Assembly: GCA_030624805.1 (NCBI GenBank)
Contig: JAUXJL010000042.1
Location: 1-11,036, forward strand
Source of the DNA: Acidimicrobiia bacterium
Lineage (GTDB): Bacteria; Actinomycetota; Acidimicrobiia; Spongiisociales; SHLN01
Direction: 5' to 3'
DNA length: 11,036 nt
Under the pieces are notes generated by a model. That model was not told the origin of the DNA, did not search any database, and worked only from the letters and a program-made list of their open reading frames with translations. This document shows positions 1-6,702 of this stretch, piece by piece; position 1 is the stretch's first letter; every line of letters starts with the position of its first letter. The translations under genes were made by a program, and so were the position numbers.

Positions 1-224
1 CGTGCCGCTCGCACCAGGTCGGCGATCTTGCTCTCTACTTGCTCGGCGTAAACTTCATAGACGAGATGGGTGACGTCCTCTTTGCCGGGAGAATGGTTAC
101 GCACCATGCCGAGGAACGACACGACCGCACCGGCGGTTGGATCCGACACTGCCACAAGAAGGGCTGAGGGGTCCAGCGACGACTCAGTTACCCGAACCAC
201 ATCACGATGATTCTCCTGGACCAT
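1..224 (-). CDS. moaE: Molybdopterin synthase catalytic (large) subunit MoaE, 3' end cut by window edge
   Basis: Reading the minus strand from ATG at 224 gives 74 codons open to the left edge. MoaE is the large subunit of molybdopterin synthase. With thiocarboxylated MoaD it converts precursor Z (cPMP) to molybdopterin in the cytoplasm. The recognisable family segment is GAVVSFLGMVRNH (residues 32-44), matching the MoaE FxGxVRxH signature with its conserved Arg, followed by LVYEVYAEQ. The catalytic lysines lie in the missing C-terminal half. Start choice is uncertain. ATG 224 has no Shine-Dalgarno sequence but sits 7 nt after a TATCGT hexamer. GTG at 200 would give a more typical MoaE N-terminus (VVRVTES) and has AGGAG 12 nt upstream. 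The gene is divergent from the HtrA-like protease, with only 13 bp between starts if ATG 224 is used. The family call is firm; the start is not. Confidence 0.88.
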   Translation of the reverse strand, partial: MVQENHRDVVRVTESSLDPSALLVAVSDPTAGAVVSFLGMVRNHSPGKEDVTHLVYEVYAEQVESKIADLVRAA

Positions 225-229
225 ACAAT
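224..229 (+). promoter_or_regulatory. -10-like hexamer for leaderless htrA-like gene
   Basis: TACAAT (5 of 6 matches to TATAAT) lies 8 nt before the ATG at 238, and no Shine-Dalgarno sequence precedes that ATG. This suggests a leaderless transcript. The hexamer's first base is also the A of the moaE ATG on the other strand, so the two divergent promoters are physically interlocked. Confidence 0.5.
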
Positions 230-231
230 TC

Positions 232-237
232 ACGATA
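232..237 (-). promoter_or_regulatory. -10-like hexamer for leaderless moaE
   Basis: TATCGT on the minus strand fits the TAnnnT -10 pattern and ends 7 nt before the ATG at 224, the spacing expected if transcription starts at the start codon. No convincing -35 element is visible. It overlaps the region between the two divergent start codons, so it competes for space with the protease promoter. Confidence 0.4.
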
Positions 238-1404
238 ATGCGCGAAGACGAACGACTCCCCATCGCCTGGCCCGAGCCCATCGAGGCGCCGGCGCCGCCA
301 GAACCGATTCCTCCGCCGCCTAGGGGTCCGGGATGGGTCGTGCCGCTCATGGCCGGACTGCTCGGCGCAGGCATAGCCATTGGCACTGTGCTCGTGACCG
401 ACATCGGTCGCTCGAGCGAGCCACCCGTCGAGCGGGTTACCGAGATTGTGCGCACCGAGATCGTGACACCCGACAACATCTCGACCAATTCGCTGGCGGC
501 AGCGGTGGCCCGGCGAGTAATCCCCTCCGTTGTGACGGTGGAAGTGTTCGTAGGGCCAACCCTGGTTGGTTCGGGGTCCGGGGTGGTAGTCGATGCTGAT
601 AAAGGCTACGTAGTCACCAACGAGCACGTGGTCGAGACCAATGGATCCGTCGGCATCGTGCTGTCCGACGGGCGTCGTTACGAGGGCACCGTCCTCGGGT
701 TTGATGCCCTCACCGACCTGGCAGTAGTGAGCATCGAGGCCGAAGGCCTCGTCGCGGTCGAGCGCGGGAGCACGGACAACCTGGAGGTTGGCGACACGGC
801 AATTGCCATCGGCAACCCACTCGGCCTCCGCGGCGGCCCAACCGTCACAGTTGGCGTGTTATCCGCCTTCGACCGCCTGGTGGAGGGAGACACGCGCGAG
901 GAAGATCTATACGGGATGGTGCAGACCGACGCACCTTTCACGAGCGGATCAAGCGGCGGTGCCCTCGTCGACAATGAAGGACGGCTCATCGGCATTACCA
1001 CGGCGGTTGGGGTTGGCGACCTTGGCCCCGAAGGTCTCGGATTCGCTACACCCGTCGAGGTCATGAACCGCGTGACCGCCGAGATCATCGAGAACGGGTC
1101 AAGCGGCCACGGGTTCCTCGGCATCCTCGGTTCCACGCAGCTGGTGGCACAGCCCGACGGGGGCCAAGCACCGGTTGGAGTGCTCGTATCCGAACTACTA
1201 GAAGGTTCGAGTGCGGGCGGCTCCGGCATCGAGTCGGGTGACGTGATCATCACTGTCGACGGGCGCTTGGTGACAACCATGGAAGGCCTGGTTTCCAAAC
1301 TGCGGCGCTTCGGGCCGGGGGACTTCGTCAACGTGGAGGTAGAGCGTGATGGCGTTGCTATGACCGTTCGGCTCGAGCTCGGCGATAGGGATACCAGCGG
1401 ATGA
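238..1404 (+). CDS. Membrane-anchored HtrA/DegP-like serine protease with PDZ domain (S1C family)
   Basis: A 388-residue trypsin-like protease for extracytoplasmic protein quality control. The N-terminus is a short proline-rich cytoplasmic stretch (12-32), followed by one membrane helix (about 33-54), placing the protease domain outside the membrane. The catalytic triad is visible: His130 in VTNEHVV, Asp160 in LTDLAVV and Ser239 in SGSSGGALVD. The active-site box is GSSGG rather than the usual GNSGG, a conservative change. A C-terminal PDZ domain (about 290-380) has the GFLGI start, then GSGIESGDVIITVDG and a final beta strand. Length and order match actinobacterial PepD/HtrA proteins. Its stop overlaps the start of the next gene by 4 bp (ATGA), suggesting translational coupling. 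From memory, htrA-type genes lie beside molybdenum-cofactor genes in other Actinobacteria too (pepD-moaB2 in Mycobacterium), so the moaE neighbour is not surprising. Confidence 0.93.
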   Translation: MREDERLPIAWPEPIEAPAPPEPIPPPPRGPGWVVPLMAGLLGAGIAIGTVLVTDIGRSSEPPVERVTEIVRTEIVTPDNISTNSLAAAVARRVIPSVVTVEVFVGPTLVGSGSGVVVDADKGYVVTNEHVVETNGSVGIVLSDGRRYEGTVLGFDALTDLAVVSIEAEGLVAVERGSTDNLEVGDTAIAIGNPLGLRGGPTVTVGVLSAFDRLVEGDTREEDLYGMVQTDAPFTSGSSGGALVDNEGRLIGITTAVGVGDLGPEGLGFATPVEVMNRVTAEIIENGSSGHGFLGILGSTQLVAQPDGGQAPVGVLVSELLEGSSAGGSGIESGDVIITVDGRLVTTMEGLVSKLRRFGPGDFVNVEVERDGVAMTVRLELGDRDTSG

Positions 1405-2468
1405 CCGACAACATCTTTGACCGCCTCGCTGAACTACTGGCTTCGTCCGGCCCGGTGAACTGGGAGCTGGCGAGGGAGCTTGGAAGCAGCGTGGCGGGTG
1501 AGCCGGGCATCGTCCCCGCCGGGGCCGACGGCTATTGGCATGGGCTGGTTGACACGGTCCAACGTGTGCTCGCCCCGCACGCGGCTCAGGACCTTGTGTC
1601 GCTGCCAGTCGCCGTTCAGGACCGGCGGACCTGGACGACCAGCACGATCTCGAACTTTGACTACCTTGCTGAGCCGTTGGCGGCCAAACTCACCGACGGA
1701 CAGGACGGTCCGTTCGCTCCGATTCTCTCCATCATGGTTGGGCTGCAAATCGGCTCCATGGTCGGCTCGACCAGCCATCGAACGCTTGCCAACTTCGACT
1801 CAGCGCTCCCGCCATTGGGGGTTAGTCATCTCGGGTTTGTCGTCCCCAACATCGTCGAATTCACCGAGTCACACGACCTCGACCCGGAACAAGCGCATTT
1901 TTGGATGGCCGCCCACGAACTGGTCCAGGCTCAATTGCTCGGCACTGGCGAAATGTCCGCCAAACTCCGCAGGCTCGTGAAGACCTACATCGACGGTCTC
2001 GAGCTCGATCCGGATTCCATGCCGTTTGACGGGACTGAGGCAGGCCTCGATCCAGAGCGGATCGGCCAAATGCTGCAAGATCCGTCGTTCCTGACCGACA
2101 TGTTCACGGGCCCTGATCAGGCCGCCGACCTGGCCGACATCCAGACATTCCTGGCGGTGGTCGAGGGGTACGCCGAGTTCCTGCTCGACCAGCTCGATCC
2201 GAACCTCATCCCCCAGCTGGCTCGTATCCGGGAGGCCGTGGATCGGCGACGAGCCGAACCATCGCAGGGCGAGGTATTCCTCCGGAAGATGCTTGGCATT
2301 GAGCTCCGGCGCCCCGAATACCGGGCCGGAATCGGATTCTTCGAGGAGATTGAGCGGAGATGGGGTCCTGAAGCCACCGCTATCGTGTTGACAGGGAAGG
2401 ACGGCTTTCCCACGCCCGGCGAACTAGCCGATCCGGTGGCCTGGGCGGCACGAACGCTGCTTTCGTAA
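1401..2468 (+). CDS. DUF2342 family protein, zincin-like, with degenerate HExxH motif
   Basis: A 355-residue cytoplasmic-looking protein with no signal peptide or membrane segment. The family, known mainly from Actinobacteria, is usually named zinc-dependent metalloprotease or coenzyme F420-associated protein; its function is not established. The match rests on overall layout: an N-terminal helical region, a central WMAAHELVQ segment (169-176), VVEGYAEFLLD (253-263), and a typical C-terminus: LGIELRRPEYRAG, then a helix, then LADPVAWAAR. In family members recalled here the central motif is HExxH. This protein has His172-Glu173 but Gln176 (codon CAG) where the second histidine is expected, so zinc binding and peptidase activity are doubtful. 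The ATG overlaps the stop of the protease gene, so the two are probably cotranscribed and coupled. Family assignment is good; catalytic competence is not supported. Confidence 0.8.
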   Translation: MTDNIFDRLAELLASSGPVNWELARELGSSVAGEPGIVPAGADGYWHGLVDTVQRVLAPHAAQDLVSLPVAVQDRRTWTTSTISNFDYLAEPLAAKLTDGQDGPFAPILSIMVGLQIGSMVGSTSHRTLANFDSALPPLGVSHLGFVVPNIVEFTESHDLDPEQAHFWMAAHELVQAQLLGTGEMSAKLRRLVKTYIDGLELDPDSMPFDGTEAGLDPERIGQMLQDPSFLTDMFTGPDQAADLADIQTFLAVVEGYAEFLLDQLDPNLIPQLARIREAVDRRRAEPSQGEVFLRKMLGIELRRPEYRAGIGFFEEIERRWGPEATAIVLTGKDGFPTPGELADPVAWAARTLLS

Positions 2469-2916
2469 CCCTCAATCGCCCAAGTAGCCGCGCCGATATC
2501 GACCGTTTGCCCTCCCGAGGCTCATAAACGATATTTCCCCTCTCGATCCGACGATTCCGAGCGGATCGACACCCCGCTCCTGGTCCACGTCGCCTACACG
2601 AGCACCATATCCTGCTATGCCGACGCTTCTCGTGGTAACCGACGGCGGAGCGGTCGGCGAACTCGACGTTGATCGAGTCGAGTTCATCGGAACCAGGCCA
2701 GTCGACCATGTGCACAACCGTGCCCCGCTCCGAGTCGACCAGAGTGACATCGAAGGATCGCTCAAAGACATTCTCGGTGGCGGAGTCGCCACCATGAAGA
2801 GTGAGAGCAACGGAGCCGCCGGCAAGCGACGCTTGGGCCGGGGCCGGCAACAACCCGCGGTCATATCCGAGCCGACGCCCCGGGACCAGCCACACCAGTC
2901 CGGGTAATCGGCAACC
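2469..2916. other. 448-bp stretch without a secure gene, between convergent genes
   Basis: This lies between the stop of the DUF2342 gene (plus strand) and the stop of the 512-aa beta-helix gene (minus strand), so transcription converges on it. Two hairpins are visible. One has an 8-bp stem, TCGATCCG (2543-2550) with CGGATCGA (2562-2569), and an 11-nt loop. The other pairs 2819-2827 with 2831-2841, imperfectly. Neither is followed by a T tract on either strand, so terminator function is only possible. Open frames exist on both strands, codon-aligned and antisense between about 2617 and 2907. Third-position GC is nearly equal in the two (about 75% minus, 73% plus by hand count), so base composition does not decide between them. 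Confidence 0.5.
2472..2895 (-). pseudogene. Possible frameshifted or decayed small ORF, unrecognised
   Basis: From a GTG at 2895, just after the stop of the upstream beta-helix gene and in its frame, the minus strand reads as plausible protein to about 2625. It includes a beta-rich stretch such as SFDVTLVDSERGTVVHMVDW. Beyond that the frame turns Arg/Cys-rich and non-coding in character, while the +1 frame becomes more protein-like (IAGYGARVGDVDQERGVDPL) to a stop at 2472. A single-base indel or +1 slip around 2620-2630 would join them into about 141 residues. Third-position GC in the second part is only about 58%, so it may be non-coding. There is no Shine-Dalgarno or -10 element before the GTG. 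No homology is recognised. The opposing plus frame 2617-2907 is an alternative; neither is secure. Confidence 0.25.
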
Positions 2917-4455
2917 TCAGCTCTGCCCGAAACCCAACCACTCCTCGAAGGTGCGCTCGTCGTTCAGCCAGAACCAGTGCAATCCCTCCTGGGTATAGGT
3001 GTTGTCAAAGAACCTGTTGTTCTGCGACGTGAAGGCGGCGTTGTCGCCCCGATCTTGAGCGACGCCGCTCCATCCCCCGTTGCCGGCAACGACGTTGTCG
3101 TGGACGGCGAGATTCTCCAGGCTCAATGGCCCGTACGAAGCGGGAGCATCCGACCGATCCTGGTCAACCCCGACAATGCCATCGGCGTTACCTTCCACCA
3201 CGTTGTCGTAGACCTCCACGTTGACCGACGTCGAAACGACAATGCCGGCTCCCCAGATCCAGGCGTCGAATCCGAACCCGTTTCCTCGCACCTCGTTGCC
3301 GGTGATAGTCGCGTCGTAGCTGATCTCGTGGAGGATTCCCATATGGGCGTTGTCTATCACGCGGTTGTCCTGATAGGTGGTGTTCACGTTGTCGATGTCG
3401 GTCCACAGGCCGACCCCATCGTTGTCGTGGACGTAGTTGCCACTCACAACCAGCCCCTGCGTATACGCAAACTTGGTGCCGCCGGCTTCCCACCCAACGC
3501 TGAAGCCGGCCGTGTTGTTTCCGTACACCTCGTTTCCAACAAGAGTGACGTCTGCCCCTTTGGCTGAAAGTCCAAGCTGTCCATTCTCATAAACCAGATT
3601 GGCCTCGACGACGGCCTCGGTAGTAGCGGCAATCCCCACACCGTGATTCCAGCGGACCACGTTGTTTGCGATTATCCAGCCAGATCCACCAACCAGGTCG
3701 TCGTTATCGCGCCGGCTGTCGATGGCGCCTTGCTGGGCGGGGACCGCGTACTTCTCGATCACGAGGTTCCGGATGGTGACATCGTCGGCTTCTCCCCGGA
3801 AGGCGTACGGCACGACGCTCAACTCAACCACTCGCCCATCGGGGCTCTCACCCATGTAGACCGTGTCCTGTTCGTAGTCGAAGAACCAGGTGCCCGGGAC
3901 CACGGCCGACAGGCTCTCAACGTGAACGAGCGCCTGGTCGTCGACAAACAGGTCCTCCGGATAGGAGCAGCGCGGGCTGTCCTGGTCGCATTGGCCATGG
4001 ACCCGACCCTGCGCTTGTTGACCAGACACAACCCACAGCTCGCCGCGTTGCTCAAAGCCGGTGAGCAAGACCGCACCGCTCAGCACCGCGCCGGGTTGCC
4101 CCTCGAAACTCTGGCCGTCTTTGGGAATGAGGGCACGACCACGGTGCACTCCCGAAACGAGCACAAACGTCGTACCAGGCGGACTCGTCGAGACCAGTGC
4201 CTCCAGGTCATCCTCCGGGCTTACGACTGTGTCGACCGGCCCTTCATCGATGACCGTCGTAGTGGTCGTCGTGGTCGTGGTTGGGGTTGGCTCCGGGTCG
4301 GTTGCCACCACCTCGGCTTGGGTCGAAGGAGGGCTCGTCGTCTGCCCGTTGGGGGCTGAGCCAGCTCCCGAGCCCCAGCTGAAGAGCCCGACGCCGATCA
4401 AGGCGAGCACGAGCGCGCCCAGCGGGACAGCCAGTGGGCGATATGAGGGGTCCAT
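2917..4455 (-). CDS. Membrane-anchored right-handed parallel beta-helix protein (paralogue without repeat array)
   Basis: 512 residues. The N-terminus has a hydrophobic segment (about 8-27), which could be a membrane anchor or an uncleaved signal, then a Ser/Pro/Thr-rich stalk with a run of consecutive threonines (59-67). The rest (about 83-512) is a right-handed parallel beta-helix of the NosD/PbH1 type, seen as repeating Asn/Gly/Val turns such as SGNYVHDND, VEGNADGIVG and VAGNGGW. Family marks shared with the next two genes are Cys156-x6-Cys163 followed by YPEDLF, IEKYAVPAQ, GWEAGGTKF (321-329), WTDIDN (351-356), HEISYDA (376-382) and an aromatic C-terminal tail ending EEWLGFGQS. It would act at the outer face of the membrane, probably on a glycan, but no specific reaction can be assigned. 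It differs from its paralogues in lacking the 47-residue repeat array. It lies 24 bp after the 714-aa gene and also has its own -10-like element. Confidence 0.82.
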   Translation of the reverse strand: MDPSYRPLAVPLGALVLALIGVGLFSWGSGAGSAPNGQTTSPPSTQAEVVATDPEPTPTTTTTTTTTVIDEGPVDTVVSPEDDLEALVSTSPPGTTFVLVSGVHRGRALIPKDGQSFEGQPGAVLSGAVLLTGFEQRGELWVVSGQQAQGRVHGQCDQDSPRCSYPEDLFVDDQALVHVESLSAVVPGTWFFDYEQDTVYMGESPDGRVVELSVVPYAFRGEADDVTIRNLVIEKYAVPAQQGAIDSRRDNDDLVGGSGWIIANNVVRWNHGVGIAATTEAVVEANLVYENGQLGLSAKGADVTLVGNEVYGNNTAGFSVGWEAGGTKFAYTQGLVVSGNYVHDNDGVGLWTDIDNVNTTYQDNRVIDNAHMGILHEISYDATITGNEVRGNGFGFDAWIWGAGIVVSTSVNVEVYDNVVEGNADGIVGVDQDRSDAPASYGPLSLENLAVHDNVVAGNGGWSGVAQDRGDNAAFTSQNNRFFDNTYTQEGLHWFWLNDERTFEEWLGFGQS

Positions 4456-4462
4456 GGGGCGG

Positions 4463-4468
4463 AGTTTA
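4463..4468 (-). promoter_or_regulatory. -10-like hexamer before the 512-aa beta-helix gene
   Basis: TAAACT on the minus strand fits TAnnnT and ends 7 nt before the ATG at 4455. The spacer is CCGCCCC, with no Shine-Dalgarno sequence. It sits in the 24-bp gap after the upstream paralogue, so the third gene of the trio could be transcribed on its own as a leaderless message as well as by read-through. Confidence 0.4.
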
Positions 4469-4479
4469 TGGGAGTATGG

Positions 4480-6624
4480 CTAGTTGAGCCCGTACCCACG
4501 CCAGGTGTCGTAACTCATCTGCCGGTTGTCCCACTCGAACCAGTTGCCCGGGCCAAGGGTGTAGGAGTTGTTCTCGAACCGGTTGTTTCGGCTGGTGAAG
4601 ACGGCCATGCTGCCGGTGTCCTGGGCGACCCCGGTCAGGCCGTCCGACATAGTCACCTCGTTGTCGTGGACGTGCAAGTTCTGAATGATGTGGGGACCGT
4701 ACTTCGCCGTCTCAAAACGGGTTTGCTCAACGGCGCCAATCCCGTCGGCATTGTTGACGACCGTGTTGCCGTAAATCTCGACGTTCGACGATGAGGAAAT
4801 GACGATGCCTCCGCCCCAGAGCCAGGACGTAAACCCGAAGCCATTGCCTTCGAGATGGTTATCGCGGATGACTGCGTCGTAGCTGATTTCGTAATATACC
4901 CCGGCCTTGGTGTTTCCGATGACGGTGTTGTTGGCGAACAGCATGTCCTTGGCGTTGTCGTCCGCCCATAAGCCGGGGCCCTGATTGTGGTGAACGTAGT
5001 TGTTGACGAGCTGGATATTCGTCGTATCTGCAAACTTCGTGCCGCCGCGCTCCCAGTCCAATAGGAACGTGATCTCGCCGTTGTAGGCGATCTCGTTGCC
5101 GTCGAACACAGAGCCACTTCCGACTGCTCCTGCTCCGAGCTGACCATTGTGGTGGATGTTGTTGTTCTCGACCCGGGCGTTCTTGCCCACCTTGATGCCT
5201 ACTCCATGATTGAGGCGAACTTCGTTGCCGGAGATCACCCAGCCGTCTCCACCGGCGTCGCTGTTGTCGAGCCGGTTGTCGATGGCACCGTGCTGGGCCG
5301 GGTTTGCGTACTTCTCGACGGTGAGACCGGTGATTGTGACGTTTGGCGAGTTGCCGAAAACGGCATTCTCAGTGACGCTCGTCTCGATCGTCTTCCCCGA
5401 TGGGTTGTCTCCGATGTAGATGCGGTTGGGGCCGTAGTCGAAGTACCACTTCCCCGGCCCAACCTTGGAGCGGCTGTCGACGTGTTCAATCCGGACGTTG
5501 TTGATGAAGAGATCCTCTGGATAGCGGCATCTGGAGCTTGAGTTCTCGCATACACCCAAACGGGTACCCTCCTGGTTCTGCCCGCCCACCCACCATTGAC
5601 CGCCGTCGGAGGACCATCCCGTCAGCAACCGGGCGCCGTTGAGGATCGCACCGTCTTCTCCGATGATGGTGCTGCCTGGTTTGGGCGAGATCCGCTGCAT
5701 CCGGTGAGTGCCGGAGCGTATGTATATCGTGGCGCCGTTGGGGGCGGCCTCTATGGCGTTCTGAATGCTGAACCCCGGAAACACACTGATCGCACCGGCA
5801 GGGACCCCGCTCCCGCCGTCGCCCGACTCGATTGGGCTCGGCGGCGAGCCACCGGTGTCGCCGGCCACCGGAAGGCCGACGTTGAAGCCGACGTCGTACT
5901 CGAGCGGAGCTCCCGGGGCTTCTCCGATCCGTCTGAGATACAAGCGCCCATTGCCCGCCCGGTACACACCGAGGGTGTCCCTGCCATCCCTATCGAAGTC
6001 TGCGACGACGAGCGGCTCGCCCGGGTTTCCGTGATGTCCGTTGGGCCCAACGGTGCTCGTGTTGCCGTTGGACAACTCGTAGTAACCGTCTGCCTGCTTC
6101 CATAGTCCGACGGTTTCCCTGCCGTCACCGTTCCAATCGCCGGCAATTGGTGAACCGTTTCCATCGCCAAAAGAGAACTGCTGGTCGGCGAACCCGGTCT
6201 GGTTGGTGTTGCGGAGATAGAACGTGGCGTTGGAGGGTCGGTATATGCCGATGGTGTCGGTGCCGTCGCCATTCCAGTCACCGCACACGGGACGGTCTTC
6301 GGGGATGCCGAAGAATATGGAGACGTCGGCGATGCCGAAGTTGTTTTGGTGGCGCAGGTAGAGGAACCCCGACGACGATCGATACAGGCCGACCGTCTCG
6401 GTGCCGTCACCATTCCAGTCACACAGCATCGGCTGATCTCCTGGCACGCCGTAGTAGAAGTCACCGATGCCTTCCATGCGCCACAGGCCGAGCTCCGAGT
6501 CGTAGAAGGCCACCTGGGCGCCGCCGGGAGCGGCGGCCACCGGCGAGGCTTCCACGAGAACGGACGCAACCAGCGCCAGGGCCACCAACAAGGGACGGCG
6601 CAGTATTCGTTCACTCCAACCCAT
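4480..6624 (-). CDS. Secreted protein: 47-residue Asp-Gly repeat array fused to parallel beta-helix (divergent middle paralogue)
   Basis: 714 residues. A signal peptide is clear: Arg9-Arg10, hydrophobic core about 11-23, and Ala-rich cleavage region SPVAAAP (27-33). Residues 38-256 form a repeat array with DWNGDG-type motifs starting at Asp69, 116, 163 and 209, plus a degenerate fifth at 256. Each repeat continues with T(V/I)G(L/I)YR and FYLRN-like strands. A Gly/Ser/Pro linker (257-278) leads to a pectate-lyase-like start, FPGFSIQNAIEAAPNGATI, and a beta-helix to the C-terminus. It shares the cysteine loop Cys359-x6-Cys366 then YPEDLF, and the tail WRGYGLN. It departs from the other two paralogues at several otherwise shared motifs: WADDNA for WTDIDN, YEISYDA for HEISYDA, and DWERGGTK for GWE(A/G)GGTK. 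It is the second gene of the minus-strand trio, 78 bp after the 767-aa gene. No clear -10 or strong Shine-Dalgarno sequence precedes its ATG. Role inferred: extracellular glycan binding or modification. Confidence 0.82.
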   Translation of the reverse strand: MGWSERILRRPLLVALALVASVLVEASPVAAAPGGAQVAFYDSELGLWRMEGIGDFYYGVPGDQPMLCDWNGDGTETVGLYRSSSGFLYLRHQNNFGIADVSIFFGIPEDRPVCGDWNGDGTDTIGIYRPSNATFYLRNTNQTGFADQQFSFGDGNGSPIAGDWNGDGRETVGLWKQADGYYELSNGNTSTVGPNGHHGNPGEPLVVADFDRDGRDTLGVYRAGNGRLYLRRIGEAPGAPLEYDVGFNVGLPVAGDTGGSPPSPIESGDGGSGVPAGAISVFPGFSIQNAIEAAPNGATIYIRSGTHRMQRISPKPGSTIIGEDGAILNGARLLTGWSSDGGQWWVGGQNQEGTRLGVCENSSSRCRYPEDLFINNVRIEHVDSRSKVGPGKWYFDYGPNRIYIGDNPSGKTIETSVTENAVFGNSPNVTITGLTVEKYANPAQHGAIDNRLDNSDAGGDGWVISGNEVRLNHGVGIKVGKNARVENNNIHHNGQLGAGAVGSGSVFDGNEIAYNGEITFLLDWERGGTKFADTTNIQLVNNYVHHNQGPGLWADDNAKDMLFANNTVIGNTKAGVYYEISYDAVIRDNHLEGNGFGFTSWLWGGGIVISSSSNVEIYGNTVVNNADGIGAVEQTRFETAKYGPHIIQNLHVHDNEVTMSDGLTGVAQDTGSMAVFTSRNNRFENNSYTLGPGNWFEWDNRQMSYDTWRGYGLN
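5845..6513 (-). repeat. Protein-level array of five 47-residue DxNxDG repeats in the 714-aa protein
   Basis: Aspartates of the DWNGDG-like motif fall at residues 69, 116, 163, 209 and 256, with spacings of 47, 47, 46 and 47. The fifth motif has decayed to DTGG. An extra half-repeat, FYDSELGLW, precedes the first. Cys68 and Cys114 flank the first two aspartates at matching positions in both proteins. The pattern resembles FG-GAP/VCBS-like calcium-loop repeats that build beta-propellers. Confidence 0.7.
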
Positions 6625-6702
6625 TTTCTCAGCAACCCACGTCAGCGCCAGGAGACTGTACGCACTCTCCGTAGGTATGGCGAATCCGGAGAAGCAGCCC
6701 GG

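Noticed and set aside
202..627. 141-residue minus-strand open frame across the protease N-terminus
   Set aside because: It is antisense to the protease and overlaps moaE in a different frame; moaE has clear family motifs and this frame has none.
946..960. GSSGG in place of GNSGG at the protease active site as evidence of inactivation
   Set aside because: The catalytic Ser239 and both flanking glycines are present with His130 and Asp160; Asn to Ser at this position is a tolerable change.
2543..2569. 8-bp stem-loop as a rho-independent terminator after the DUF2342 gene
   Set aside because: It has an 11-nt loop and no following T tract on either strand, so it is not a standard terminator; mentioned only as a hairpin.
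4250..4290. GTC/GTG-rich tandem run resembling a microsatellite or short repeat array
   Set aside because: On the minus strand it is simply consecutive threonine codons (ACC/ACG) in the stalk of the 512-aa protein; there are no spacers, so it is not a CRISPR.
2977..4359. Long plus-strand open frames opposite the 512-aa beta-helix gene (2977-3567, 3643-4359)
   Set aside because: They are antisense to a gene with clear domain and repeat structure, carry no recognisable motifs, and arise because the minus-strand codons leave that frame free of stops.
5751..6635. 294-residue minus-strand open frame overlapping the start of the 714-aa gene
   Set aside because: It is the shifted frame of a gene with an evident signal peptide and repeats; its composition (Ser/Thr/Arg/Pro-rich) is typical of an out-of-frame shadow.
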